Positions 1-9,616 of a DNA stretch of 64,000 nt are shown in pieces (position 1 is the stretch's first letter; every line of letters starts with the position of its first letter). The stretch spans positions 275,804 through 339,803 of the forward strand of contig DASTYC010000006.1 in assembly GCA_035765195.1 (NCBI GenBank). Direction: 5' to 3'. The position numbers were made by a program, and so were the translations under genes. Under the pieces are notes generated by a model. The model was not told the DNA's origin. It was given only the letters and a program-made list of their open reading frames with translations, and made no database searches. Source of the stretch: CALAED01 sp035765195. GTDB taxonomy: Bacteria; Actinomycetota; Actinomycetes; Streptosporangiales; Streptosporangiaceae.

Positions 1-269
1 ACCAGGCCCACGACCCCGAGGACGAGAGGGATCAGGCCGAGTAAGCCAACCCAGTCCTCGGGGACGATCGTCAGCCCGAGCGCGGCGGCGGCCGACACGA
101 GCACCAAGGCCGCCACCCCGGCATACTGCCCGACCCAGATCTGCCATGGCCGTGGCTTCCCGCCGGCCCGGGAGGACAGGAACAGCACCGTGAGCACGAT
201 GATGTCGTCCACGTTCGTACCGACGAACATAGCCACCGCTGTCGCGACCGTACCCGCGAGCCCATCCAC
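1..269 (-). CDS. CadD-like cadmium resistance transporter family membrane protein (partial, runs off the left edge)
   Basis: An open frame starts at a GTG (267-269) and reads leftward out of the window, giving 89 residues. The N-terminus has the pattern of the CadD/cadmium-resistance transporter family: a hydrophobic helix, then TNVDDIIVLTVLF, a short basic loop, and a further helix after WVGQYAGV. The TNxDD motif in the first helix is typical of these small inner-membrane exporters, which are proposed to move divalent cations. It lies 73 bp downstream of tadC on the same strand, where other actinomycetes usually carry DUF4244 and TadE-like genes. The start is not certain, because no strong ribosome binding site is visible. 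Substrate is unknown. Confidence 0.6.
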   Translation of the reverse strand, partial: MDGLAGTVATAVAMFVGTNVDDIIVLTVLFLSSRAGGKPRPWQIWVGQYAGVAALVLVSAAAALGLTIVPEDWVGLLGLIPLVLGVVGL

Positions 270-342
270 GATGGAGAACCTAACGGACCGCGAACGCCGA
301 CGGTCCGCCGATACGTGCGGGCGATGTCCACAGCGGACGTCG

Positions 343-1143
343 TCATGGAGACAGGACGTGCGTCGCGATGCCGGCGACAGCGGGGACGATGCCGATGAGG
401 ACGAAAGCCGGCAGGAAGCACAGGCCCAGCGGAGCGGCCGCTCGAGCGCCCGCCACCTGCGCTCGGGCCGACGCTTCGGCCCGAGCGGCACGACGCTGAT
501 CGCGTGCCAGTGCCGCGAGCGTCGGAGCGAGCGCCGAGCCGCTGTCGGACGCCCGCGCGGCGGCCCTGGCCAGCCTGGCCAACACAGGGTCCTCGGCCAA
601 CCTCAGCCAGGCCGCGACCGGATCGGCGCCCAGCCTGATCTGCGCGGCCACCCAATGGAGCTCCTCGCTGAGCGGACCGCCCATAGCGGTGGCCACAGTC
701 TCCACGGCGTCCAGCCAGGAGGACCCGCCACGCAAGCACGCGGCCATGAGATCAACGGCGATGGGCAGGTCGCCGGCCAATCGGGCCCGGCGCCGTCTCT
801 TCGCGCGGGGCTCCAACCTCGCGAGCAGCCGTACACACGCCACCCCCACGCCGATGCCGGCCAGCACCCCGAAGAGGCCGCCGAGGACGACGGCGGCGGC
901 CATCGCGGCCAGCACCGCCACGCCGCGGCGAGTCAACGCCGCACGCCGCGTCTCGCCGGCCGTACGTTCGTGGTCATCCCGGACTCCGGTCGCCGGGCGG
1001 CGACCTGGCCGTTCGCGCGGAGCGGGAGGGTCTCGGTGAAGCAGGTCGATCAGCCGGGCGGCCGCCGGCGGTGCGCCACGCGGCAGCAGGAAGCCGGCCA
1101 AGCCGGCACACAGCACCGCGGCAACCGCGGCAACCGCGCTCAT
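343..1143 (-). CDS. Type II secretion F-domain protein, TadC-like
   Basis: A 266-residue integral membrane protein with an N-terminal helix, a central helix pair (about residues 73-107), the T2SSF domain core (DLPIAVDLMAACLRGGSSWLDAV, about 125-150) and a C-terminal helix after PLGLCFLPAFVLIGIVPAV. In Tad (tight adherence) systems TadB and TadC form the inner-membrane platform on which the TadA ATPase works. It is the last Tad gene of the leftward run ssd-tadA-tadB-tadC. The ATG at 1141-1143 is used; a 157-bp gap separates it from tadB. Confidence 0.82.
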   Translation of the reverse strand: MSAVAAVAAVLCAGLAGFLLPRGAPPAAARLIDLLHRDPPAPRERPGRRPATGVRDDHERTAGETRRAALTRRGVAVLAAMAAAVVLGGLFGVLAGIGVGVACVRLLARLEPRAKRRRRARLAGDLPIAVDLMAACLRGGSSWLDAVETVATAMGGPLSEELHWVAAQIRLGADPVAAWLRLAEDPVLARLARAAARASDSGSALAPTLAALARDQRRAARAEASARAQVAGARAAAPLGLCFLPAFVLIGIVPAVAGIATHVLSP

Positions 1144-1300
1144 GGCGCACTCGAGCCACGATGACGGCCGGCGGAGGGCCGACGCGGCGGGCAGCCGACG
1201 ATCGCGGGGGCGAGCGGCGTCAGGACGCTCGCGCCACGCGTCACGGAAAGGCCGCCGGAGCCACCTGCCGCGCCCGGCGCAACCTCGTGCGGAGCCGTCA

Positions 1301-2017
1301 TCATCTGGGCATCAGTGCGCCGGCGGCCAGCCGCCGGGTCCACCACAGCCCGAGTGCGTCGAGGCCGGCCCCAACGAGCAGACACGCCAGTCCCGGCAGG
1401 CTGCCGAAGAGAAAGGCGAGCGGGCGCGCGCCCAGCGCCATGCCCATGGCCAGCCCGAGCAGCGGCAGCACCGCCAGCAGCTTGGCCGTCGCGCGCGGAC
1501 CCGCGAGCTGCGCGGCCACCTCCGCCCGATGCGCTTCCTCGTCGCGCAACGCCGAGGCGAGATCCGCCACGACGCTTCCGAACATCCCGCCGCGCTCAGC
1601 ACCGATCCGCCAGCAGCCGGCGAGCAGCCTCAGCCCCTCGGCTCCGGGGAGCTTCGCCAGCCGATCGAGCTCCGCGGCGACGTCGCCCGCGCGGCCCACG
1701 GCCGCGAGCGCGTCGCGCAACTCCGCTTCGACGACGCCGGCCGCGTTGGCCAACGCGGTCGCCGGCGGCCGGCCCGCCACGAGCTCGGCGGCGAGACCGT
1801 CGCACAACTCGATCACGGCGATGCGCCGAGCGCGGGCCCGGTGCCGACTGCGGCGCAACTCGCGCAGTGTTGTGGAGACGGAACGTACGGCAGAGGCGGG
1901 CAGGGACGGCGCGGGCGCGCCGAGCAGCTCTCGCAACCTGAATGCGGCTCGCGTCGGCGCCGCGGCGATCCAGACCGTGAGACCGGCCAGCGCCGCCGCC
2001 AGCGACGTGGCGCTCAT
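1301..2017 (-). CDS. Type II secretion F-domain protein, TadB-like
   Basis: A 238-residue membrane protein that contains the second T2SSF-type domain of the cluster (IELCDGLAAELVAGRPPATALANAAGVVEAEL and GLRLLAGCWRIGAERGG). A C-terminal helix pair follows (LLAVLPLLGLAMGMALGARP and LPGLACLLVGAGLDALGL). It is shorter than many TadB proteins because only one short hydrophobic segment precedes the domain. It is expected to pair with the TadC-like protein as the Tad inner-membrane platform. The gene lies between tadA and tadC in the same direction. Confidence 0.8.
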   Translation of the reverse strand: MSATSLAAALAGLTVWIAAAPTRAAFRLRELLGAPAPSLPASAVRSVSTTLRELRRSRHRARARRIAVIELCDGLAAELVAGRPPATALANAAGVVEAELRDALAAVGRAGDVAAELDRLAKLPGAEGLRLLAGCWRIGAERGGMFGSVVADLASALRDEEAHRAEVAAQLAGPRATAKLLAVLPLLGLAMGMALGARPLAFLFGSLPGLACLLVGAGLDALGLWWTRRLAAGALMPR

Positions 2018-2099
2018 CTTGAACTCCCATCAGTGCCCCTCTCGCGAAATCGCGTGTCAGGCGGTCGGGTAACAGCACATGGCGCGCGCGTCACGGAGT

Positions 2100-3275
2100 T
2101 CACGGAGAGCTCCTCGCGGCGATGCGTTGGGTCAGATCAGTGGCGCCCGGCCCTTCTTCGATCAGGCGGCCGTCGGCGAACGAGATGGCAGGGACGGCCC
2201 GGACGAGGCCGTCCGGACCGCGGCGGAGCAGGCAGATCTCCGCCACGCGACGTGGACCGCCGGGATCTTTGGCGAGGTGGATGACGACGTCGAGGGCGGC
2301 GGCGAGTTGGCTGTGCACCGCCTCTCGGCTGAGGCCGGCGGCGCAGGCAAGGGCCTCGAGCCGCGCCGGCACGTCGGCCGCGGCGTTGGCGTGCAGGGTG
2401 CCACTGCCGCCCTCATGACCGGTGTTCATCGCGCTCAGGAGGACCACGACTTCGTGGCCCCTCACCTCGCCGACCACCAAACGGTCTGGGCGCATGCGCA
2501 GGGCCTGCCGCAACAGGTCGTGCAAGGTGACCCCGCCGGCACCCTCGACGTTCGGCGGGCGGGTTTCGAGCCGGACCACATGTGGATGGTCGGGCCGCAG
2601 CTCGGCGGAGTCTTCGACCAGCACGAGCCGCTCACCCGGATCGACCAACGACAGCATGCTCGACAACAGCGTGGTCTTGCCCGAGCCGGTCCCCCCGGTG
2701 ACGAGGAACGCGATGCGTGCCGCCACCAGGCCGGACAACACATGGGCACCCGCGGGCGGGATCGTGCCCGCATGGACGAGCTCGTCGAGCGTGAAGGCGC
2801 GGCGGCGGGGCAGCCGCAACGACAGGCAGGTGCCGCCGGCGGCGATGGGAGGCAGCACCGCATGGAGCCGGACACCGCCGGGCAGTCGCGCGTCGGCGTA
2901 GGGCGCGGCGTCGTCGAGCCGGCGCCCGGCCACCGCCGCGAGCCGCTGCGCCAGCCTTCGCACCGCCGATTCGTCGGGAAAGCGGACGGGCACGCGGACG
3001 AGGCCGGCGCCCGCGTCGAGCCAGACCTCGTGGGGGCCGTTGACCAAGACGTCGGTCACGTCGGGGTCGCGCAATAGCGGCTCGAGCGGACCGGCACCCA
3101 CGAGTTCGGCCCGCAGCCGGTCGGCGAGGGTAAGCACCTCGGTATCGCCGAGCATGCCCTGCTCGGCCCGGACGGCCGCCGCGACATCGGCTGCCGTGGG
3201 CATGGCCGTGCCGGCACCGGCCAGTCGTCCGCGCACCGCCTCGGTAAGCCCGCCGCCGCCACTCGACTCGTTCAT
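2100..3275 (-). CDS. tadA: TadA/CpaF family secretion ATPase
   Basis: A 391-residue cytoplasmic hexameric ATPase of the GspE/CpaF superfamily, expected to power Flp-type pilus assembly or secretion through TadB and TadC. Visible motifs: Walker A GGTGSGKTT, the Asp box VEDSAELRPDHPHVV, the Walker-B-like segment RPDRLVVGEVRG, and the His box HEGGSGTLHANAA. The ATG at 3273-3275 (MNESSGGGG) fits the family N-terminus. The frame stays open upstream to 3593, but that stretch overlaps ssd and looks non-coding. It is the equivalent of Rv3659c, and the whole run has the order ssd-tadA-tadB-tadC. No pilin gene is seen in this window. Confidence 0.88.
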   Translation of the reverse strand: MNESSGGGGLTEAVRGRLAGAGTAMPTAADVAAAVRAEQGMLGDTEVLTLADRLRAELVGAGPLEPLLRDPDVTDVLVNGPHEVWLDAGAGLVRVPVRFPDESAVRRLAQRLAAVAGRRLDDAAPYADARLPGGVRLHAVLPPIAAGGTCLSLRLPRRRAFTLDELVHAGTIPPAGAHVLSGLVAARIAFLVTGGTGSGKTTLLSSMLSLVDPGERLVLVEDSAELRPDHPHVVRLETRPPNVEGAGGVTLHDLLRQALRMRPDRLVVGEVRGHEVVVLLSAMNTGHEGGSGTLHANAAADVPARLEALACAAGLSREAVHSQLAAALDVVIHLAKDPGGPRRVAEICLLRRGPDGLVRAVPAISFADGRLIEEGPGATDLTQRIAARSSP

Positions 3276-3324
3276 GGCGAGGCGGGCCGCGAGAGTCGTT
3301 GCCCAGGAGGAGGAATCGCGATGA

Positions 3325-4404
3325 TCACGCTGACTCCTCTCGATATTGCCGGTCGAAGAGGCCGAGGTCGACCAGGAGGCGGTCGCATAGATCGGTGACG
3401 TGGGTGCGACGGCGCAGGCCGGGAAGATCGCCGTGTTCGACGGCCCGGGCGAGCCGGCGGTCACGAGGAAGCTCGCCGGCGAGCGGCAGCCCCAGGGCCC
3501 CGGCGACGGTGCCGGGATCGAGCCCACCCGGCGCCGGACCTGCCACCACGGCCCGCACATCGGCGGCGCGGCGGCGCAGCGCGGCGGCGACACGGTCGGC
3601 GGCCACCGTGGCCCGGACCTCGGCGGGCACCACGAGAAGCACGACCGAGGACGTCAGCACCGCTTCGGCCGCCGCGTCGTCGAGACCGCGGGGAAGATCG
3701 ACGACGACGAGCGCGAAGGCGCGCCCGGCCGCGTCGAGCACGCACCGCATGGCCTCTACCGGAATCGACTCGGTCGTCCCGCGGTCCCAGGAGAGCACCG
3801 ACAGCTCACCGGCCTGCGGCAGCGATCCGTACAGGGCGGCGGGGCTCAACCGGCCCGTGCGACCGGTCAACTCGGGCCAGCGCGTGCCGTGCGCGCCCTC
3901 CAGGCCGAGCAGCAGATCGAGGCCGCCGCCGTAGGGATCGCCGTCGACGAGCAGCGTCCGCAGCCCGGCCCGCGCCGCCGTCAGGCCCAGCATGGTGGCG
4001 AAGACGCTGGCCCCGGCGCCGCCGCGCCCGCCGACGACGCACACGCTGCAGGCGCGAGGACCAGGCGGCTCGGTCGCGGCGGCGAGCGTGTCGACAAGCC
4101 AGCCCTCAGCGCCGGGGAGAGCGACGACGTGCTCGGCGCCCAGGCCGACCGCCGCGCGAAAGACCGATTCGTCGTCTTCGTCTCTCACCACCACGACGAC
4201 CCCCGGGCGCCTGGGCGGGACACGCGCCGCCAACTCGCCCGCGAGGTCGTGACAGACGAGCACGAGCGGCGGACCCGGCCACGCCTCGGCGGTGGCGTCG
4301 GCGTCGCGCGCCACCTCTATCTCGGCGTCGGCGGCCGCGGCCAGCCGCAGCAGGTCGTCGAGCAGCAGCGGGTCGCCTGTCGCGATGAGCGCGGCCGGTG
4401 CCAT
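3325..4404 (-). CDS. ssd: Septum-site determining / CpaE-like MinD-family protein (Ssd)
   Basis: A 359-residue protein with an N-terminal receiver-like segment (ALIATGDPLLLDDLLRLAAA) and a C-terminal ParA/MinD-type fold. The P-loop reads GGRGGAGASVFA, so the lysines of the deviant Walker A motif are missing. The rest is present: LLVDGDPYGGGLDLLLGLE, LVVVDLPRG and the VLLVVPAEVRA strand. Actinobacterial Ssd/CpaE-like proteins often show this substitution. The family localises Tad machinery or affects septation. The start at 4402-4404 has a good GGGAGGG ribosome binding site. It heads the leftward tad run and corresponds to Rv3660c. Confidence 0.82.
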   Translation of the reverse strand: MAPAALIATGDPLLLDDLLRLAAAADAEIEVARDADATAEAWPGPPLVLVCHDLAGELAARVPPRRPGVVVVVRDEDDESVFRAAVGLGAEHVVALPGAEGWLVDTLAAATEPPGPRACSVCVVGGRGGAGASVFATMLGLTAARAGLRTLLVDGDPYGGGLDLLLGLEGAHGTRWPELTGRTGRLSPAALYGSLPQAGELSVLSWDRGTTESIPVEAMRCVLDAAGRAFALVVVDLPRGLDDAAAEAVLTSSVVLLVVPAEVRATVAADRVAAALRRRAADVRAVVAGPAPGGLDPGTVAGALGLPLAGELPRDRRLARAVEHGDLPGLRRRTHVTDLCDRLLVDLGLFDRQYREESA

Positions 4405-4588
4405 CGGTGCCCTCCCTTGTCGGAGGGCACCCACCCTGCGGCACTGTCGTGGGCGGGAGGAAGGCTTTCCCCAGCCTGTGGATAACCGAGGCGCCGGTCA
4501 GCCCGCGTCGAAGAACGCGCCGAGGGCGAGGGCGATGCCGGGAGCGAGGGCGAGGGCGAGACCGGGAAGATCGCGTAGTAGAGACGGG

Positions 4589-4653
4589 GCGACCCCCGCC
4601 GGGGGGGAGAGCGGGGGTCGCCGAACGGTCCGGCTCCGGGGGGGTAGAGCCGG
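4589..4653. terminator. Two tandem GC-rich hairpins
   Basis: The first is a perfect inverted repeat with 11-bp arms (GCGACCCCCGC at 4589-4599 and its complement at 4611-4621) and an 11-nt loop. The second has 7-bp arms (CCGGCTC at 4630-4636 and GAGCCGG at 4647-4653). Neither is followed by a clear T-run. They could be structure-only terminators or part of an untranslated leader. The role is not shown by the sequence. Confidence 0.35.
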
Positions 4654-5048
4654 CCCGTTTCCCAAGAAAGTCTCGGGTGCCTGGCCTTGCCAACACATCG
4701 CCAGGCCAGGGTAAGAGATGAGCAAACCTAGAGAGTCCAGTGTAAGCAGATACAACATATGCTGCCCGACCGTCGAGACTTTCGTCGAGCATCAAAGTGC
4801 GTTCGGGACGAACAATTTTTCTGACTGGGTCGAACCGATCATCGCCAACCGGAACACTCCAACATTTGATCACACCTTCCGGCCGCCCCTGACACAACCT
4901 GAGCCCTTGCCGCACATGGGGCGAGGAGGGGCGTGTGTGGTGTAGAGCACCTTTCGCCGAGCGGTCGCCCCATACGAACGCACATGAAATAACGCTGCGT
5001 GATCGCGACCGAAGTGCCGCAACTAGGAGCGAATGCCACACGCCAGGA

Positions 5049-5069
5049 CTTTGCCACTCCATGGCAAAG
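5049..5069. other. Perfect 8-bp hairpin in non-coding DNA
   Basis: CTTTGCCA (5049-5056) and TGGCAAAG (5062-5069) flank a 5-nt loop. It lies in the otherwise empty stretch between ssd and the Fic-like gene, with GC-rich extension possible past one mismatch. It may belong to an RNA structure or an operator. No gene assignment is possible. Confidence 0.3.
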
Positions 5070-5365
5070 CCCAGGCAGCTCCGCTGTTTCGCCGTTGGCG
5101 ATCTCGGCCGCGGTCGGATTTCCGATTCGGGGGCTTGTCATCTGGGCGAACAAGGCGTAGACAGGTGCTACGGACTAAGTGTCCGTGCACGGCAGCCGGG
5201 CACCCACGCGCGACCAGCCGCGGGAGGCGCGTCGTGACGGGCTTGACCCGCTCCGACGGATAGAGGTGCACGCTTGGTAACCCGGTGTGACGTGGTGGCG
5301 GCGGCGTCCCGGACAGGGGCGCCGTTCGCTTATGCCACGGTCATGAGACCGCCGGCAAGGTACTT

Positions 5366-6184
5366 CTAACCTCTTTGCAGCGCCTCACAGAAGGCCAATG
5401 AGTCGCGGGCCGCGACGCTAACCGCTTCGGCACAGTGTCGTACCCATCCGGCCACGCCGGCGGGCGTACCGGCGACATAGCCGCGCAGCGCCGCCGCATA
5501 GGCGTCCTCGAGCTCGGCGTGACCCACCTCAGGGGCGACGAGCGACTTGGGGTCGAGCCCGCGCGCGACGATGGTGGCACGCTGTGCGGCCCGGGCCACG
5601 AGTCCGTCACAGGTGCCGAACGGCCGGAGCGCCATCAACTCACCGTGCACGATCGCGCCGACGACGATCGCCGGAGCCTCGGTGTCCCCGAGGATCAACT
5701 CGAGCAGCGCGTCGAGCCGGGCCGTGACCTCGGCGGGGGCGGGCGCCGGCCCCAGGTCGAGTACGTCCTCCGAGGCTGGATGAAGGTCTCCGGCGGCGCC
5801 GAGCCGCTGGTCGGCGGCGCGTGGCCGACCGAGCCGAGCGGCGCCGACCATATCGGCGGCGGCCAGGGTGTGCAGCCGTGCCAGCACCTGCCGAGGCGCC
5901 CGGCGCCACGTATCGGCGAGCGCGCCAACCTCCGCCGACACCCGCAGCGCGCCTTGCATGACGGGGTCGTCGACACCGCCGGCCCGCACGTCCTCCAGTG
6001 CGAAGGGCCGCCCTTCGAGCGCCGCCGAAGCACGGGCGCCGCGCAGCGCCGACTCGGCGGAGACCTCTGCGCCGCGGCGCCGGAGTATCCGGTGGCCCAG
6101 CAGCCGGTCGACGGCGGACCTGGCCGACAGCACGGCGTCGGCCACCCCTGGCAGGGCGGCGATCTGGGCGAACGGATCGGACAT
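5366..6184 (-). CDS. Fic-fold-like protein with a degenerate active-site motif (often annotated as oxidoreductase)
   Basis: A 272-residue protein whose conserved part runs SARASAALEG...(Fic N-terminal inhibitory-like helix) to AIVHGELMALRPFGTCDGLVARAAQRATIVARGLDPKSL. The last segment aligns with the Fic motif HPFxxGNGRxxR but has Arg for the catalytic His and CD in place of GN, so AMP transfer is unlikely. Close relatives sit beside acsA in many actinomycetes. I start at the ATG 6182-6184 (MSDPFAQIAALPGV). The frame continues to 6388 through a Ser/Pro-rich tandem repeat, so a longer N-terminus is possible. Confidence 0.6.
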   Translation of the reverse strand: MSDPFAQIAALPGVADAVLSARSAVDRLLGHRILRRRGAEVSAESALRGARASAALEGRPFALEDVRAGGVDDPVMQGALRVSAEVGALADTWRRAPRQVLARLHTLAAADMVGAARLGRPRAADQRLGAAGDLHPASEDVLDLGPAPAPAEVTARLDALLELILGDTEAPAIVVGAIVHGELMALRPFGTCDGLVARAAQRATIVARGLDPKSLVAPEVGHAELEDAYAAALRGYVAGTPAGVAGWVRHCAEAVSVAARDSLAFCEALQRG

Positions 6185-6220
6185 GGCGGCGGCGCGAGCG
6201 GAAGCCGCGGGCGGCCCGGA

Positions 6221-6352
6221 CGGCACGGAGGACCCGGATGGCACGGAGGACCCGGATGGCACGGACCGGGCCATCGGCGCGGACGGCACGGAGGACCCGG
6301 GCGGCACGGACCGGGCGGACGGCGTGGAGGGCCCGGACGGCGTGGAGGCGTC
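6221..6352. repeat. Imperfect 18-bp tandem repeat
   Basis: Copies of a GGCACGGAGGACCCGGAT-like unit repeat with drift over about 130 bp. If the Fic-like gene starts at 6388, the repeat encodes a PSGSSV-type low-complexity tail on the minus strand. If it starts at 6184, the repeat is upstream leader DNA. Length variation between strains would be expected. Confidence 0.6.
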
Positions 6353-6652
6353 GGTCACGAGATCGACCCTATGCGCGGGCGTGACCATTGGGTCCCGTCA
6401 CGTTCCGCCGCATGGCTTGACGCTCCGTTCGTGCAGACCGGAGCTTTTCGCGCGATTCAGCGAGATGTCACCCATAGACCCCAGCCGCGCGGCACGCAAG
6501 GCCTCAAAGGTTCCTTTCCCTGCAAATAGCCAGAAATTGACCGCACCTTGAATCGTTTCATAGCCTCCATTCCTCCTATTCGCCGTCGCCTGGGTCGCCC
6601 CCGTCCCGCCCTCCGGCGTCGTGGCCGACGAGCGGGTACGCTCCCCCCAAAA

Positions 6653-6668
6653 CGTGACCCGAGTCACG
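6653..6668. promoter_or_regulatory. Putative Crp-family binding site upstream of acsA
   Basis: CGTGA-N6-TCACG is a dyad that matches the core GTGA-N6-TCAC of the Crp consensus. It is centred about 100 bp before the acsA start and 484 bp from the Fic-like start, so it most likely serves acsA. acs genes are Crp targets in several bacteria, and a crp gene lies at 14,148 in this window. Confidence 0.5.
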
Positions 6669-6760
6669 CCCCCTACTTGAGATGCGGGGGATCTCACTGG
6701 TGAAGTGGGATCTATCGGGGACCTATCGGGCGCTCACCGCTTCCGCACGAAGGAGTACGC

Positions 6761-8719
<1,959 letters not shown>

Positions 8720-8803
8720 CAACGCCGCACAGGTAAGGGCAGCGACCGGGAAACCCGAGGGCCCACGTCCACCCCGACGCGCTCATCGCGCACATGGAGG
8801 CAC

Positions 8804-8860
8804 GGGGAGAGCGCGCGTGGAGAGCGCACGTGGAGAGCGCACGTGGAGAGCGCACGTGGA
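8804..8860. repeat. 13-bp tandem repeat (GTGGAGAGCGCAC)
   Basis: Three perfect copies (8817-8855) are preceded by one degenerate copy and followed by a partial one. It is non-coding, 85 bp past the acsA stop. Confidence 0.75.
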
Positions 8861-9029
8861 GGCGAGCGCCACGAGCGTGCTCCGTGTGGACGTGGGCCCG
8901 GCCGCGGTCGGCCGGGGTCGGGGCGGTCCGGTCTTCGCGGTTTCGCTTCTCATCGGCGATTTGACCTACACCGGGACTGACTGATCCGAGAGAGTGACCA
9001 CGACGGTGTTGATCGCGCCTCGTCGCCGT

Positions 9030-9069
9030 GTGGCCGCGTGGCCTCGTGGCCGCGTGGCCTCGTGGCCGG
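9030..9069. repeat. 8-bp tandem repeat (GTGGCCKC)
   Basis: Five contiguous octamers alternate GTGGCCGC and GTGGCCTC, the last ending GG. It is non-coding and lies about 115 bp before the holin-like gene. Confidence 0.75.
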
Positions 9070-9183
9070 CCTGCCAAGTGCGTACGACGGCGTGCCCGTG
9101 ATCACGTCACCGGTAGAGTGCCCGGACGGTCGGACGACCGGACCGCCGAGAGCGGCGGAGAGCGGCGGAGAGGAGAACGCCCT

Positions 9184-9609
9184 ATGAGCGAGGTACCCCC
9201 GGACGTTCAGCTGGAGGACAAGTCCCTGGGCGAGCTGGTCGCGCTGACGTCCGCCAACCTCTCCCGTCTGGTCAAGTCGGAGATCGAGCTCGCCAAGCTG
9301 GAGCTGAAGGGCGACGCCAAGCGCGCCGCGCTGGGCGGTGTGATGTTCGGCGTGGCCGGCGTCATCGCCTGCGTGGTCGTCATCCTGCTGTCCATCGCGG
9401 CGGCGTACGGCCTGGTCGCGGCGGGCATCTACCACTGGGCGGCGTTCCTCATCGTGTCCGGCGCCTACGTGCTCCTCGCCGCCGTCCTCGTCGGGGTCGG
9501 CTATGCGCGGATGCGGAAGATGAGCGGGCTGCGCGCGACGCGCAGGACCGTCACCGACGACCTCGCGATGCTGCGCCGCTCCGGCGAGCCGCCCGCGATC
9601 ACCGAGTAG
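9184..9609 (+). CDS. Phage-holin-family (DUF1469-like) membrane protein
   Basis: A 141-residue protein with an amphipathic N-terminal helix (LGELVALTSANLSRLVKSEIELAKLEL), two membrane helices (about residues 50-76 and 81-105) and a basic cytoplasmic tail. This is the layout of the actinobacterial holin superfamily III / DUF1469 proteins, which are chromosomal envelope proteins and not lysis proteins. The ATG at 9184 follows GAGGAGAACGCCCT. It stands 7 bp before the hydrolase gene, so the two are probably co-transcribed. It corresponds to Rv3669. Confidence 0.85.
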   Translation: MSEVPPDVQLEDKSLGELVALTSANLSRLVKSEIELAKLELKGDAKRAALGGVMFGVAGVIACVVVILLSIAAAYGLVAAGIYHWAAFLIVSGAYVLLAAVLVGVGYARMRKMSGLRATRRTVTDDLAMLRRSGEPPAITE

Positions 9610-9616
9610 CGGCCAC

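Larger units (their letters stand above)
4405..5365. other. 961-bp stretch without a convincing gene
   Basis: No frame here shows actinomycete codon bias or a recognisable family on either strand. Base composition is lower in G+C from about 4,660 to 5,060 than in the flanking genes. The stretch holds several inverted repeats (4589-4621, 4630-4653, 4679-4706 and 5049-5069) and a perfect DnaA-box-like 9-mer at 4477-4485. In relatives this position commonly holds a HAD-type hydrolase gene (as Rv3661c in M. tuberculosis), which I do not find here. Confidence 0.5.
8720..9183. other. 464-bp non-coding stretch with short tandem repeats
   Basis: No gene is supported between acsA and the holin-like gene. 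The stretch holds a 13-bp tandem repeat (8804-8860) and an 8-bp tandem repeat (9030-9069), both compatible with slipped-strand expansion. The promoter of the downstream gene should lie near its right end. Confidence 0.5.

Noticed and set aside
190..1164. Long open frame on the + strand opposite tadC
   Set aside because: It reads as Arg/Ala/Gly-rich nonsense with no domain, and the minus-strand frame has a proper membrane-protein pattern. Such antisense frames are common at this G+C.
2079..3077. Open frame of 332 codons on the + strand opposite tadA
   Set aside because: No family features; tadA on the other strand has all its ATPase motifs.
4477..4485. Perfect DnaA-box-like TGTGGATAA, and another at 21964-21972
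   Set aside because: Single isolated 9-mers far from any dnaA or cluster of boxes; not evidence of an origin.
8804..9069. Short repeats considered as a CRISPR array
   Set aside because: Units are 8 and 13 bp and contiguous, without unique spacers, and no cas gene is in the window.
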